64,000 bases of DNA from Halospina sp040196175 (GCF_040196175.1 NZ_JBEFNF010000001.1:930001-994000); one strand, 5' to 3'. Positions 1 to 8,295 are shown, counted from the first letter of the stretch. Made by a program: numbers and translations. Notes: generated by a model from the sequence alone, not told the origin.

Positions 1-549
1 GTAGTACGGCTCAAGGGCGGGGATCCATTCATTTTCGGGCGCGGCGGTGAGGAGATTGAGCGGCTGGCCGAATACGGGGTTCCTTTCCAGGTCGTTCCGG
101 GGATTACTGCCGCCCAGGGGTGTTCTGCCTATGCAGGCATGCCTTTGACGCATCGGGATCACGCCCAGTCAGTGCGCTTCATCACTGGCCACCTCAAAAA
201 CGATACCGCGGATCTTCCCTGGCAGGATTTCGTCCAGAATCGCCAGACCCTCGTGTTCTATATGGGTCTCGTTGGGTTACCGGTCATTACGCGTGAGCTG
301 GTCGCCCATGGCATGGCAGCAGATACGCCCTGTGCCCTGGTCGCCAAGGGGACCATGCCGGAGCAACGGGTGGTGTGTGGCACCCTGGGGTCCATTGTGG
401 AGTCGGTTGAACAGGCGGAGGTCCGGGCACCGACCATTATCATCGTTGGGGATGTGGTGAGCCTGAGAGGCCAGCTCGGCTGGCTGGAGCAGATGCCCGC
501 CGAGCTGGAGGCGTTCAGCTCCGGTGACGGTGGGGAATCTGGTCCCTGA
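1..549 (+). CDS. cobA: Uroporphyrinogen-III C-methyltransferase (SUMT), 5' end outside window
   Basis: C-terminal 182 residues of a SAM-dependent uroporphyrin-III C-methyltransferase, which makes precorrin-2 for siroheme or cobalamin. The reading frame is open from base 1. It starts inside the conserved RLKGGDPFIFGRGGEE stretch, followed by the PGITAAQG and MPLTHRD blocks and the GLVGLP region typical of CobA and the CysG C-terminal domain. Whether an N-terminal CysG siroheme-synthase domain exists cannot be seen. The last 60 bp overlap the first copy of a 61-bp direct repeat. In the inferred ancestral arrangement this 3' end overlapped the 3' end of convergent aroG. The family call is firm. 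CobA rather than CysG is a choice, because only the methyltransferase part is visible. Confidence 0.9.
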   Translation, partial: VVRLKGGDPFIFGRGGEEIERLAEYGVPFQVVPGITAAQGCSAYAGMPLTHRDHAQSVRFITGHLKNDTADLPWQDFVQNRQTLVFYMGLVGLPVITRELVAHGMAADTPCALVAKGTMPEQRVVCGTLGSIVESVEQAEVRAPTIIIVGDVVSLRGQLGWLEQMPAELEAFSSGDGGESGP

Positions 550-550
550 G
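490..550. repeat. 61-bp direct repeat, copy 1 (3' end of cobA)
   Basis: This 61-bp segment begins CAGATGCCCGCC and ends GGTCCCTGAG. It recurs at 2465-2525 in the same orientation with two mismatches (59 of 61 identical). It contains the last 19 codons and the stop of the SUMT gene. Similarity stops on both sides. The two copies bracket a segment of about 1.9 kb with four genes of unknown function. Confidence 0.93.
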
Positions 551-707
551 TTCGGTCTATATAGCGGCTTGGCAAGTTGGTGATCGACTATCAGTTTATA
601 TGAGTTGACGGCGTTCCTGGTTTGTCTGGCAGCGGGCCTTGATCCTGTTTCAGTGCGGGTGGTAATTTTCCTGTCCAGTTAAGTATTGATAAACAGGGAG
701 GTTTAGC

Positions 708-1370
708 ATGAGCACACCCGCCATTGCAGATCGTTACGTTACTAGGGATTTCAGGAACGCCCCGCTCATATCCTTGGCGGACCTTATGGGACTCAAGCGT
801 TATAAAGATGAGATCCTGGGGGCACCAGAGGTCTATTCACCGATTCTTTCCGGAATAGCCGTTCACCGGCATCTTCCCGAGCCTCAGCAGCGGCAGGTCA
901 ACAGGGCAGTTGTTAAAGGCATTCCTGGCAGCCACCTTCAAACCCAGTTGATGAACAGAATTTGCGCTCAGAGAGTCCAGCCGTACTGGTATATGTGGTC
1001 TCTCTCCGATAAAGAGCTGAAGGCGTTTTACAGCTTCAACTCGAACGCGGCGGCTGTTACCAATGAATTTAATCCGATTCCCATTCCTGATTTAACCGTC
1101 ACAACTGTGGCCGGTGGCCTTTACTTTATGGCCAAAGGACGCTTGCGGGAAGCGGCACTGGAAAAGTTGTCCTCGTTAAAGACGAGTGAGCTGGTGACGG
1201 CGGTTGGTCGGCGTTTTGGGTTGGGGGAAGGGGCTGTAACGGCTCTTGGTAAGACTGCTCTTCCGGCCCTGATAGTGATTTCAGGCATCAATATCATGGC
1301 GAAGAATCAGTCTGAACAAGCCAAGAAGGAATTGGCGGCCCGTGGCCTACTTGCGTACGAGGATCTGTAG
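708..1370 (+). CDS. Hypothetical protein, first gene of the inserted segment
   Basis: 220-residue protein that I do not recognise. The ATG is preceded by a clear GGAGG ribosome binding site at 698-702. The N-terminal 100 residues are polar, with aromatic patches such as QPYWYMW. The C-terminal third holds two hydrophobic stretches (about residues 128-143 and 182-198) that could insert in a membrane, and there is no N-terminal signal peptide. It lies between the two 61-bp repeats and its stop abuts the start of a small membrane protein gene. Followed by tandem small membrane proteins, a membrane-acting toxin with immunity proteins is possible, but this is inference only. Confidence 0.6.
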   Translation: MSTPAIADRYVTRDFRNAPLISLADLMGLKRYKDEILGAPEVYSPILSGIAVHRHLPEPQQRQVNRAVVKGIPGSHLQTQLMNRICAQRVQPYWYMWSLSDKELKAFYSFNSNAAAVTNEFNPIPIPDLTVTTVAGGLYFMAKGRLREAALEKLSSLKTSELVTAVGRRFGLGEGAVTALGKTALPALIVISGINIMAKNQSEQAKKELAARGLLAYEDL

Positions 1371-1371
1371 A

Positions 1372-1665
1372 ATGCTCATTATTCTCCTTGCAAGTGGCTT
1401 AGCCGGTTCGTTTTTTTATTATGTCGGGCTGTGGACTATCAAAGAGGGAAGGCTTTCAAAGAGCTTATTAAATTGGTCGCGCTGCGTCGCCACGCCTGCC
1501 CTACTTTTGGCCGTATGCGCAACGGCCACCACTGAGTATTTTTATGAGGATGCACCGTATCTATTGACGCTGGGATTGTGGCTGCTGTTCATCCTTGCTC
1601 TTGAGCCGGCTTACCTCCTGACCGACGAGGTTGATGCGCGGCAGACGAAGGAGGATGAGGCGTGA
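1372..1665 (+). CDS. Small membrane protein, tandem paralogue A
   Basis: 97-residue hydrophobic protein with about three membrane segments (residues 2-20, 38-57 and 66-83). The ATG at 1372 lies one base after the stop of the previous gene, which suggests translational coupling; an in-frame ATG at 1342 would add ten residues inside that gene. The protein aligns along nearly its full length with the product of the next gene: the pattern YVGL-x2-IK-x-G, a Leu-Leu-x-Trp step, an Ala-Leu-Cys-Ala core and Leu-Glu-Pro-x-Tyr-x-Leu near the end are shared. Function unknown; a small polytopic immunity protein is one possibility. Confidence 0.55.
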   Translation: MLIILLASGLAGSFFYYVGLWTIKEGRLSKSLLNWSRCVATPALLLAVCATATTEYFYEDAPYLLTLGLWLLFILALEPAYLLTDEVDARQTKEDEA

Positions 1666-1708
1666 ATCGTCAGTGTGCTGTCTGGTGATGGGCCCGGGAG
1701 TTCATGAG

Positions 1709-1975
1709 ATGACAGTTCTCTTGATTACCGCGTTGGGTGCTGTGCTTCTGCTCTACGTGGGGTTGAAAGCGATTAAGAGGGGATACGTTTCGAGGGGGCT
1801 ATTGACGTGGCTTGGGACAGTTGGACTCCCGGGATTGTTATTCGCTCTCTGTGCCAGTGCCATGATCGGCTGTTTTTTGGGTAACCCTCCGTATTATCTG
1901 ACGCTGACGATCTGGCCAGTGTTCATGCTTGGCTTGGAACCCGGTTATCGCCTGGTCGGGTATGCGGAAGGGTGA
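1709..1975 (+). CDS. Small membrane protein, tandem paralogue B
   Basis: 88-residue hydrophobic protein with three predicted membrane segments, clearly homologous to its upstream neighbour (YVGLKAIKRG against YVGLWTIKEG; LEPGYRL against LEPAYLL). I chose the ATG at 1709 because the protein then lines up with paralogue A from its first residues; an in-frame ATG at 1631 overlaps the preceding gene. The pair looks like a recent tandem duplication within the inserted segment. No known family recognised. Confidence 0.55.
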   Translation: MTVLLITALGAVLLLYVGLKAIKRGYVSRGLLTWLGTVGLPGLLFALCASAMIGCFLGNPPYYLTLTIWPVFMLGLEPGYRLVGYAEG

Positions 1976-2002
1976 ATCACAGGAAACGGGGGATATAGAG
2001 CA

Positions 2003-2452
2003 ATGGATGGATGCCTCAATGCGGTTTTTCCTGACTCGCGGTACTTCAGGGCATGCCTATTCGTATTGCTGACGCCATGCTTGTACAGCCCCTCCGGATG
2101 GGCGGAAGAGTCAGGGTTCCGCTATGAGGGGCGGCTAGTTCCGGTGGCTCGTACCTATAACGATCTCCAGCTTTGTTCCAATTTTGCGTTTGAATTTGAA
2201 GGCAATGAAACACTTGCTGATCGTTACCTGAATGTTTCCCAGAGCCTCTATGAAGCGTCCGAGAGTTCCGGATGGACGCCTGACGAGTTTGCATCCGCAC
2301 TCGTGGTAGTCCAAGAAGACATGAGTTCGATGAAGGTTCGGGAGGGCGAGACACTAGAGAGATTCAGCCGCCGCCATTACTCCGGCGCGCTCTGCGAGGA
2401 CGCTGTGGAGCGGGCTGAAGCCTATCTTGAGGGTGATCTACCCAAGCCTTGA
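2003..2452 (+). CDS. Putative exported hypothetical protein
   Basis: 149 residues. Residues 14-34 form a hydrophobic segment (ACLFVLLTPCLYSPSGWAEE) that looks like a signal peptide with cleavage near Ala-Glu-Glu, so the mature part of about 115 residues probably acts in the periplasm. Two cysteines in the mature part (in QLCSNF and GALCED) could form a disulfide. No family recognised. It is the last gene of the inserted segment and ends 12 bp before the second 61-bp repeat. Confidence 0.5.
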   Translation: MDGCLNAVFPDSRYFRACLFVLLTPCLYSPSGWAEESGFRYEGRLVPVARTYNDLQLCSNFAFEFEGNETLADRYLNVSQSLYEASESSGWTPDEFASALVVVQEDMSSMKVREGETLERFSRRHYSGALCEDAVERAEAYLEGDLPKP

Positions 2453-2464
2453 ATAGTTGGGTCG

Positions 2465-2525
2465 CAGATGCCCGCCGAGCTTGAGGCGTTCAGTTCCGGT
2501 GACGGTGGGGAATCTGGTCCCTGAG
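2465..2525. repeat. 61-bp direct repeat, copy 2 (3' end of aroG)
   Basis: Second copy of the 61-bp repeat at 490-550, with two substitutions. On the plus strand it is a relic of the SUMT gene tail, including its stop. On the minus strand it supplies the last 12 codons and stop of aroG. The simplest reading is that the original junction was an overlapping convergent cobA/aroG pair and that the insertion duplicated the shared segment, leaving both genes intact. Confidence 0.93.
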
Positions 2526-3563
2526 TGCGTCCCGCATCTGGCGGATGGCCTTGTCGGTGGTCTCCCAATCGATGCAGGCATCCGTCACGGATACGCCGTA
2601 TTCCATTTCATCCATTGCGGCAAGTTTCTGCTTGCCCCAGTTGATGTTGCTTTCGACCATCAGTCCGATGATGGACTGGTTACCTTCCTTGATCTGATGG
2701 GCGACATCCTGCATAACCAGCGGCTGTACGGCCGGATCCTTGTTGGAGTTGGCGTGGCTGCAGTCCACCATAATGGCATTGCGCACGTTTGCCGCCTCGA
2801 GTTCCTTTTCGCAGAGTGCAACGTTCACTGAATCGTAGTTCGGACCGCTGGCGCCACCTCTCAGTACCACATGGCTGTAGGGATTGCCTTTAGTGCGGGT
2901 AACCGCCACCTGACCATTCTGGTCAATCCCGAGAAAGCTGTGCGGATTGGATGTCGAGTTCATAGCGTTAATGGAAACATCCAAGCTACCGTCAGTACCG
3001 TTTTTGAAACCTACAGCCATGGATAGTCCGCTGCTCATTTCGCGGTGGGTCTGGGACTCGGTGGTGCGGGCTCCGATTGCGGACCATGCGATGGTGTCCT
3101 GAAGGTACTGTGGCGCAGTAGGATCCAGCGCCTCAGTAGCCGTGGGTAGGCCCAGTTCGGCAATGTCCAGAAGCAGCTTGCGCCCCAGGTAGAGACCACG
3201 TTCAATGTCGAAGCTGTCGTCGAGGTGCGGGTCATTGATCAGACCCTTCCAGCCCGTTGTGGTGCGTGGCTTTTCAAAATAGACACGCATAACCAGAAAA
3301 AGGGTATCACTTACTTCGTCTGCAAGCGCCTTGAGGCGCCGGGCATAGTCGAGCGCGGCCTCGGGATCATGGATCGAGCAGGGGCCCACAACCAAGAAGA
3401 GGCGTGGGTCTTTGCCATCAAGGATGTTGTTAATGGTCTGACGACCTTCCAGCACGGTGCGGCGCGCTGCATCAGTCAGTGGCAGCTGTTGTTTGAGCGC
3501 CGCTGGCGTGGTCAGTACCTGCTGTTCCTCAATGTTGACGTTTTCGATGTCGCTGCTTGCCAT
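2490..3563 (-). CDS. aroG: 3-deoxy-7-phosphoheptulonate synthase, class I
   Basis: DAHP synthase condenses phosphoenolpyruvate with erythrose-4-phosphate at the entry to the shikimate pathway. Family motifs present: VVGPCSIHDP, YFEKPRTTTGWKGLINDP, GARTTESQ, VGFKNGTDG and DCSHANS. I place the start at the ATG at 3563 (MASSD, 357 residues) because AAGAGG lies a few bases upstream. An ATG one codon earlier and a GTG at 3587 are in frame. The length fits the AroF/G/H family; which feedback class it belongs to cannot be read safely. Its last codons lie in the second 61-bp repeat. Confidence 0.95.
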   Translation of the reverse strand: MASSDIENVNIEEQQVLTTPAALKQQLPLTDAARRTVLEGRQTINNILDGKDPRLFLVVGPCSIHDPEAALDYARRLKALADEVSDTLFLVMRVYFEKPRTTTGWKGLINDPHLDDSFDIERGLYLGRKLLLDIAELGLPTATEALDPTAPQYLQDTIAWSAIGARTTESQTHREMSSGLSMAVGFKNGTDGSLDVSINAMNSTSNPHSFLGIDQNGQVAVTRTKGNPYSHVVLRGGASGPNYDSVNVALCEKELEAANVRNAIMVDCSHANSNKDPAVQPLVMQDVAHQIKEGNQSIIGLMVESNINWGKQKLAAMDEMEYGVSVTDACIDWETTDKAIRQMRDALRDQIPHRHRN

Positions 3564-3712
3564 CATTGCCTCTTGGTCGCCATGCACGTAAACAGGTCGT
3601 TATAGTGCGTCAAATCCCTCAGTGATGCAATCCGGCGGGCTGCTGTACTGGCCCGCAACGGTTGCCTGGTTTAAGCTGTATAACAGACATTTCTGACCGT
3701 GCAGGGCAACGT

Positions 3713-5470
3713 TTGAGCCTGATTGAATCCATTATCACCGAACTGAGGGTGCCGGATCTTCCTTACCCAGTCGGTCAGCCAGTGCCAGCCGAACACCCGC
3801 TCTGGTACCGGACGCTATCACAGGCCTGGGACGCTGGCAGCGATGAACGGGTGGTTACGCACCTGCAGCGGGTCGACGCAGTCTGGAGCATGCGTCAGGT
3901 TAATGCTGCTTACCTGGCAGATCGGATTATGAATGTGTTCCTCCGCCGCTCCGGGCTTCATCCCTATCTGGTTCACCGCGCAGCACGTCTGCGTTTCTGG
4001 CTCGCTCTGGACCTTGAGGCACATGGTGACAAGGCCGTGGCCGAGGAGCGACCGCTGCGGCGGTGGCTGGACAGTCTAAATGCACTGCGTGGCTGGAGTC
4101 GTACCGGAGGGCGCTCTGACCGGCCTGTGGAGACTCACCTGGCGTCGATGGAACAGGCAGTGGGTGAGGCTCTGGAAGCCGGCGACGAGCAGCCGATTGA
4201 CAGCTGCGTTGGTGACTGGCTGGAACAGGTCCGGCGTCAGGCTGAGCAGGCGGAGCGTGTTGCTGCACGCTTGTGGCAGACCGAGAGTGGCGCAGCTGGT
4301 CAGCGCGCTGCGGAACAGGCAGTCAGGGCTGCTCTCTCGCGTACCTGTCGGGGGCGGCGTTTGCCCAATGCCTTACTGACGTTTATTGACGGTGACTGGC
4401 GCGGGCTGATGCGCCGTGCGGCACTGGTTCATGGGGTCGACTCTGAAGCCTGGCGCCATGCGTTGCGCCTGCTGGAATGGTTGATCTGGGTCGGGGATGA
4501 AAGTCTTTGCGGTCAGGACCGGAACAGGCTCTACCATGTTGGAGAACAGTTGACCGACAAACTGGTCCAGGTGGTTGCCATGGTGGAAGGAGAGAACCCC
4601 GATCCTGAACGGTTTGCGGCGGTGGATACCTTGCTTGCAAGGCGGCTGCGTGATGAAGCCGTCGATCAGGAACCGGCGGACATGCCGGAAGCGGATCCAC
4701 GCTGGCTGGACAGGCCCGATCAGCAACAGCGGGAAGAGGCCAGTGATTGGATAGACCGGTGGTATCTGTACGAGGAGGATGGCCAGCAGATCCGCCAGTT
4801 TCTGACCGGTCTGTTGGAGGAAACGGGCGAGGTACTTTGGACAAACGCACGGGGTGCCAAACTGGGCGTTGAACCTTTCCGCTCGGTACGCGCCCGGTTT
4901 GAGGCCGGTGAGTTGATGCAGCTTCCGGACGCTTACCCGTTTGCCGCTGTTCTGAAAGACACGCTAAGCAGTCTGCAACGGGTTCTTGAGTCCCAGAGAA
5001 AACAGCGGGAGCAGGCGCGGGACAAGGCACGCCAGGAAGCGGAGGCGCTGCGCCGTGCCCAGGAGGAGGCGCTTGAAGAAGAACGCCGCCGCGATCGCGA
5101 GCGTGAGGAGCGCGAGGTGCGTGAGCGTGAGGAGGCGGCTCAGGCGGCACGTGATGAGGACGAAGCAGAACGTGTCAGTGAAGCTGCTGAACTCTGGGCA
5201 AAGGTTTTGGCGGAAGTCGACCGTCTCGAGGCCGGAAGCTGGATTCAGTTGGGCAGTGGCGATGAGGCCGTGCGGTTGAAGCTGGCGCTGCGTATCAGGG
5301 CATCCGGAAAAATGGTTTTTGTGGACCGGTACGGGCTCAATCGCAGGGAAATCCTGCGTGAGGAACTGGCTGGCCGGGTACGCAGCGGGGAAGCGTGGCT
5401 GCTCAGTGAGGGAGCCGAGTTTGCGGATACGCTTTCGCGGGTTGTGGGACGATTGCGGGTAGGGCGCTGA
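3713..5470 (+). CDS. DUF1631 family protein
   Basis: About 585 residues. The C-terminal 75 residues (WIQLGSGDEAVRLKLALRI, then FVDRYGLNRREI) match the end of DUF1631 proteins, found in gammaproteobacteria and of unknown function. Residues about 420-500 form a highly charged Arg/Glu/Ala coiled coil. No signal peptide or membrane segment. The start is uncertain: the open frame allows TTG at 3662, while TTG at 3713 has AGGG at suitable spacing and begins MSLIESIITEL. The stop overlaps the ATG of the downstream PilZ gene (ATGA), so the two are translationally coupled. This suggests a shared role, perhaps in cyclic-di-GMP-linked surface behaviour (inference). Confidence 0.75.
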   Translation: MSLIESIITELRVPDLPYPVGQPVPAEHPLWYRTLSQAWDAGSDERVVTHLQRVDAVWSMRQVNAAYLADRIMNVFLRRSGLHPYLVHRAARLRFWLALDLEAHGDKAVAEERPLRRWLDSLNALRGWSRTGGRSDRPVETHLASMEQAVGEALEAGDEQPIDSCVGDWLEQVRRQAEQAERVAARLWQTESGAAGQRAAEQAVRAALSRTCRGRRLPNALLTFIDGDWRGLMRRAALVHGVDSEAWRHALRLLEWLIWVGDESLCGQDRNRLYHVGEQLTDKLVQVVAMVEGENPDPERFAAVDTLLARRLRDEAVDQEPADMPEADPRWLDRPDQQQREEASDWIDRWYLYEEDGQQIRQFLTGLLEETGEVLWTNARGAKLGVEPFRSVRARFEAGELMQLPDAYPFAAVLKDTLSSLQRVLESQRKQREQARDKARQEAEALRRAQEEALEEERRRDREREEREVREREEAAQAARDEDEAERVSEAAELWAKVLAEVDRLEAGSWIQLGSGDEAVRLKLALRIRASGKMVFVDRYGLNRREILREELAGRVRSGEAWLLSEGAEFADTLSRVVGRLRVGR

Positions 5471-5838
5471 TGACAGGAACCTGGATACCGGAAGACAGTG
5501 ATCAGCGCAATGAATACCGTCTCGCTGGCCGTGTGGTTGCGGATCTGCAGGTGGTGGATGGTGTCGATGACGAACCGCCGCGCTGGTTGCGCTGCCGCAC
5601 ACGGGATATTTCCGCCAGTGGACTCAGTATCACTGCGGACGAGTTTGTGGTGGAGGGCGCCTTGCTGAATCTGAGAGTGACGATCGATGACAGCTGTGTT
5701 CACGCGCTTCTAGCGGAAGTGCGTTCATGCCGGGAATGGGAGGATGGCTTCTGGCGGGTCGGTCTGGTGGTTGTAGATGCTGGCGACGACAGCCTTCCTG
5801 ATTGGAAGGAGGCTGTCGCCACCCTTCTTGAGGCCTGA
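5470..5838 (+). CDS. PilZ domain-containing protein
   Basis: 122-residue single-domain PilZ protein, a likely cyclic-di-GMP receptor. The two binding motifs are visible: RNEYR near residue 13 (RxxxR) and DISASG near residue 46 (D/N-x-S-x-x-G). No membrane segment or output domain, so it probably works by binding a partner. Its ATG overlaps the stop of the DUF1631 gene, which points to that protein as a candidate partner. It converges with fabI only 8 bp apart; a 6-bp inverted repeat (CCTGAG, CTCAGG) covers both stop codons. Confidence 0.85.
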   Translation: MTGTWIPEDSDQRNEYRLAGRVVADLQVVDGVDDEPPRWLRCRTRDISASGLSITADEFVVEGALLNLRVTIDDSCVHALLAEVRSCREWEDGFWRVGLVVVDAGDDSLPDWKEAVATLLEA

Positions 5839-5846
5839 GAAACTGC

Positions 5847-6635
5847 TCAGGTCTCCATCGGATTCATGGCCATGTTGCGGAATCCTGCATCCACGTAAAT
5901 AACTTCCCCGGTGATGCCGCTGGCCATATCAGAGGTCAGAAAGGCAGCTGTGTTGCCAACTTCCCTGGTAGTTACATTGCGCTGCAGGGGCGTGCGCTTT
6001 TCGTTCTCCGACAGCATGCTGCGGAAGCTCTTGATGCCGGAAGCCGCCAGGGTCTTGATCGGGCCCGCGGAAATGGCATTCACACGGGTTCCTTCCGCGC
6101 CCATGGAAGCAGCCAGATAACGCACGCTGGCTTCCAGACTGGCCTTGGCCAGACCCATGACGTTGTAGTTGGGCAGCACCATCTGCGAGCCCAGATAGGT
6201 CATGGTCAGGATGGACCCATTGCGCCCCTTCATCAGCGGCCGTGCTTCGCGAGCAAGCGCGGTAAGGCTGTAGGCGCTGATGTCGTGGGCCATCTTGAAA
6301 CCCTCACGGCTGGTTACTTCGGTGTAGTCGCCATCGAGTTCTTCACCGGGGGCGAAGCCAACGGAGTGGACCAGTATATCGAGTCCTCCCCAATGTTCGT
6401 TGAGCGTCTCGAAAAGCGCCGCAATCTGATGATCATCGGAGACATCACAGGGCAGCACCATGTCGCTGTTCCAGCTCTCGGCAAAACCCTCGACCCGGGA
6501 TTTGAGCTTGTCATTCTGGTAGGTGAGGGCCAGCTCCGCACCCTGCTCGTGCAGTGCCTGGGCAATGCCAGTGGCAATTGAGTGTTTGCTGGCGATGCCG
6601 ACGACCAGCGCTTTTTTTCCTTCGAGTATTCCCAT
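5847..6635 (-). CDS. fabI: Enoyl-[acyl-carrier-protein] reductase (NADH)
   Basis: 262-residue enoyl-ACP reductase of the short-chain dehydrogenase superfamily, which performs the last reduction of type II fatty acid elongation. Seen: the modified nucleotide-binding motif GIASKHSIATGIA at the N-terminus and the catalytic Tyr-x6-Lys in YNVMGLAK. The C-terminal ISAGPIKTLAASGI is the FabI substrate-loop region. The ATG at 6635 has GAGGT at good spacing. The open frame continues upstream into mltD but that part is not family sequence. It lies 7 bp downstream of mltD on the same strand and could be cotranscribed. Confidence 0.96.
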   Translation of the reverse strand: MGILEGKKALVVGIASKHSIATGIAQALHEQGAELALTYQNDKLKSRVEGFAESWNSDMVLPCDVSDDHQIAALFETLNEHWGGLDILVHSVGFAPGEELDGDYTEVTSREGFKMAHDISAYSLTALAREARPLMKGRNGSILTMTYLGSQMVLPNYNVMGLAKASLEASVRYLAASMGAEGTRVNAISAGPIKTLAASGIKSFRSMLSENEKRTPLQRNVTTREVGNTAAFLTSDMASGITGEVIYVDAGFRNMAMNPMET

Positions 6636-6642
6636 GCTGACC

Positions 6643-8295
6643 TCAGTGTGCGTTGCGTATGTCGACGTACAGCTTAAGCTGCTGTCCGGGCTGAAGATAG
6701 TCCTGAGTGTTGATGTTATTCCACTGCGCGATCTGGGATACACCCACATTGAACCGGTTGGCGATGTACCGGAGCGAGTCGCCGGACCGAACCGTGTAGC
6801 CCACACGCCGGACCATTTCCCGCCGTTCGTTGCGTGGCTGCTGCTCATCGGTCCATATGGCAAGGGTATCTCCCGGGCGGAGTGTGTCGCCGGGAGCCAG
6901 GTTGTTCCAGCTCGCCAGTTTGCTGACGGAAACACCATGGGCGCTGGCAATATCCCAGAGCGTGTCCCCGGGATTAATGCGGTAGTCGATCCGGTTCTGC
7001 CCTTCACCGCCTGCAGAGGCCTGACGTGCAGCCCGACGGTTGGATTCGCTCAGGGCATAAGCGTTGCTGTCGTTACCGGCAGCCGGAATGAGCAGGCGTT
7101 CACCGCTGCGGATGGTGTGGCCGCTGATGTCATTGTGTTGGCGGATGACATCCGGCGTCGTGTTGAAGGAGCGCGCAATGCTGATCAGCGTGTCGCCACT
7201 CTGGACGGTGTAATTGCGCCAGCTGACCCGCTGACCATCAGGCAATGAGGTCAGTGCCTGCCGGAACTGTTGCGCCGAATCCGATGGTACCAGCAATCGG
7301 TGTGGGCCATCGGGTGGCGTTGCCCAACGGTTGAAGCCAGGATTGAGCCGGTAGATCTCGTTTACGTCCACCCCGGCCATTTTGGCAGCTTGCGCCAGAT
7401 CCAGCTGGCCGCCGATATCCACTACTTCGAAATAGGGATCATCCGGAATCGGTTCAAGGCGGATGCCATGGGCTTGAGGGTCCGCAACGATGCGCGCCAG
7501 CGCAATCAGCTTGGGCACATAGTGGCGCGTCTCCGCAGGTAGGTTCAGGCTCCAGTAATCGGTGGGTTTGCCTTGGCGCTCATTGCGGCGCATAGCTCGG
7601 AGTACGCGTCCGGCGCCGGCGTTATAGGAGGCGAGGGCGAGTTCGTAATCACCGTCAAACCGGCTTGCAAGCTCGTCCAGATAGCTCAGCGCGCCCTGAG
7701 TGGCGCTGATGATGTCACGGCGTCCGTCATACCACCAGTTCTGTTTCATGCCGAAAGCACGCCCAGTGGCCGGGATAAACTGCCATATTCCGGACGCACG
7801 ACCGTGTGAATAGGCGAAGGGATCATAGGCACTTTCAACCAGCGGCAGCAATGCCAGTTCGCCAGGCATGTCGCGCTTTTCGATTTCGCGGATGATGTAG
7901 GGCAGGTAGCGGCGAGCCCGTTCAGCCGTACGGTCCATGTAGGATTGATTGCGGCTGTACCACGCCAGCTGACTGCGTACCCGCTTATCCTTGCTTTCCA
8001 GGTCAAGCTGGAAGCTGTCCCGCAGACGCTGCCAGACGTTGCCGTACCCGTCGCTTGCGGTCTCGGGATTGGCCTCTTCCTCAGCCTCGGGCTTCAGAGC
8101 GCCATCTGTACGCACGTTAGCATCCATCCTGACGGCACGAGTAATGGCTGGCGGGTTACTTTCGGTACTGACCTCCCGCGGCTGAAGACTTTCGCAGCCT
8201 GCCAGTAGTGGCAGGCTCATGGCTGAAAGCAGGCACAGGAGCGGAACGTAATGCATAGAAACAGCCGGTTGGTTGAAGCTCGTGACAAACCGCAT
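6643..8295 (-). CDS. mltD: Membrane-bound lytic murein transglycosylase D with three LysM domains
   Basis: 550-residue lipoprotein that cleaves peptidoglycan glycan strands to anhydromuropeptides. An N-terminal signal peptide ends in the lipobox LLAGC. The SLT domain (about residues 130-260) has the catalytic Glu in LPLVESAYDPFAYS, then SGIWQFIPATGR and ALASYNAGAGRV. Three LysM repeats start near residues 362, 440 and 503 (YTVQSGDTL, YRINPGDTL, YTVRSGDSL). The start is uncertain: ATG at 8295, or the in-frame ATG at 8256, which gives a shorter signal peptide; neither has a strong ribosome site. The gloB-mltD pairing opposite rnhA-dnaQ is a common gammaproteobacterial arrangement. Confidence 0.95.
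   Translation of the reverse strand: MRFVTSFNQPAVSMHYVPLLCLLSAMSLPLLAGCESLQPREVSTESNPPAITRAVRMDANVRTDGALKPEAEEEANPETASDGYGNVWQRLRDSFQLDLESKDKRVRSQLAWYSRNQSYMDRTAERARRYLPYIIREIEKRDMPGELALLPLVESAYDPFAYSHGRASGIWQFIPATGRAFGMKQNWWYDGRRDIISATQGALSYLDELASRFDGDYELALASYNAGAGRVLRAMRRNERQGKPTDYWSLNLPAETRHYVPKLIALARIVADPQAHGIRLEPIPDDPYFEVVDIGGQLDLAQAAKMAGVDVNEIYRLNPGFNRWATPPDGPHRLLVPSDSAQQFRQALTSLPDGQRVSWRNYTVQSGDTLISIARSFNTTPDVIRQHNDISGHTIRSGERLLIPAAGNDSNAYALSESNRRAARQASAGGEGQNRIDYRINPGDTLWDIASAHGVSVSKLASWNNLAPGDTLRPGDTLAIWTDEQQPRNERREMVRRVGYTVRSGDSLRYIANRFNVGVSQIAQWNNINTQDYLQPGQQLKLYVDIRNAH

Noticed and set aside
2457..2831. Plus-strand open frame of 124 codons over the aroG 3' end
   Set aside because: It is the antisense of aroG fused to the second 61-bp repeat; no ribosome site and no family resemblance.
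4383..5602. Long minus-strand frames opposite the DUF1631 gene
   Set aside because: Pro/Arg-rich antisense translation of the charged coiled coil; not protein-like.
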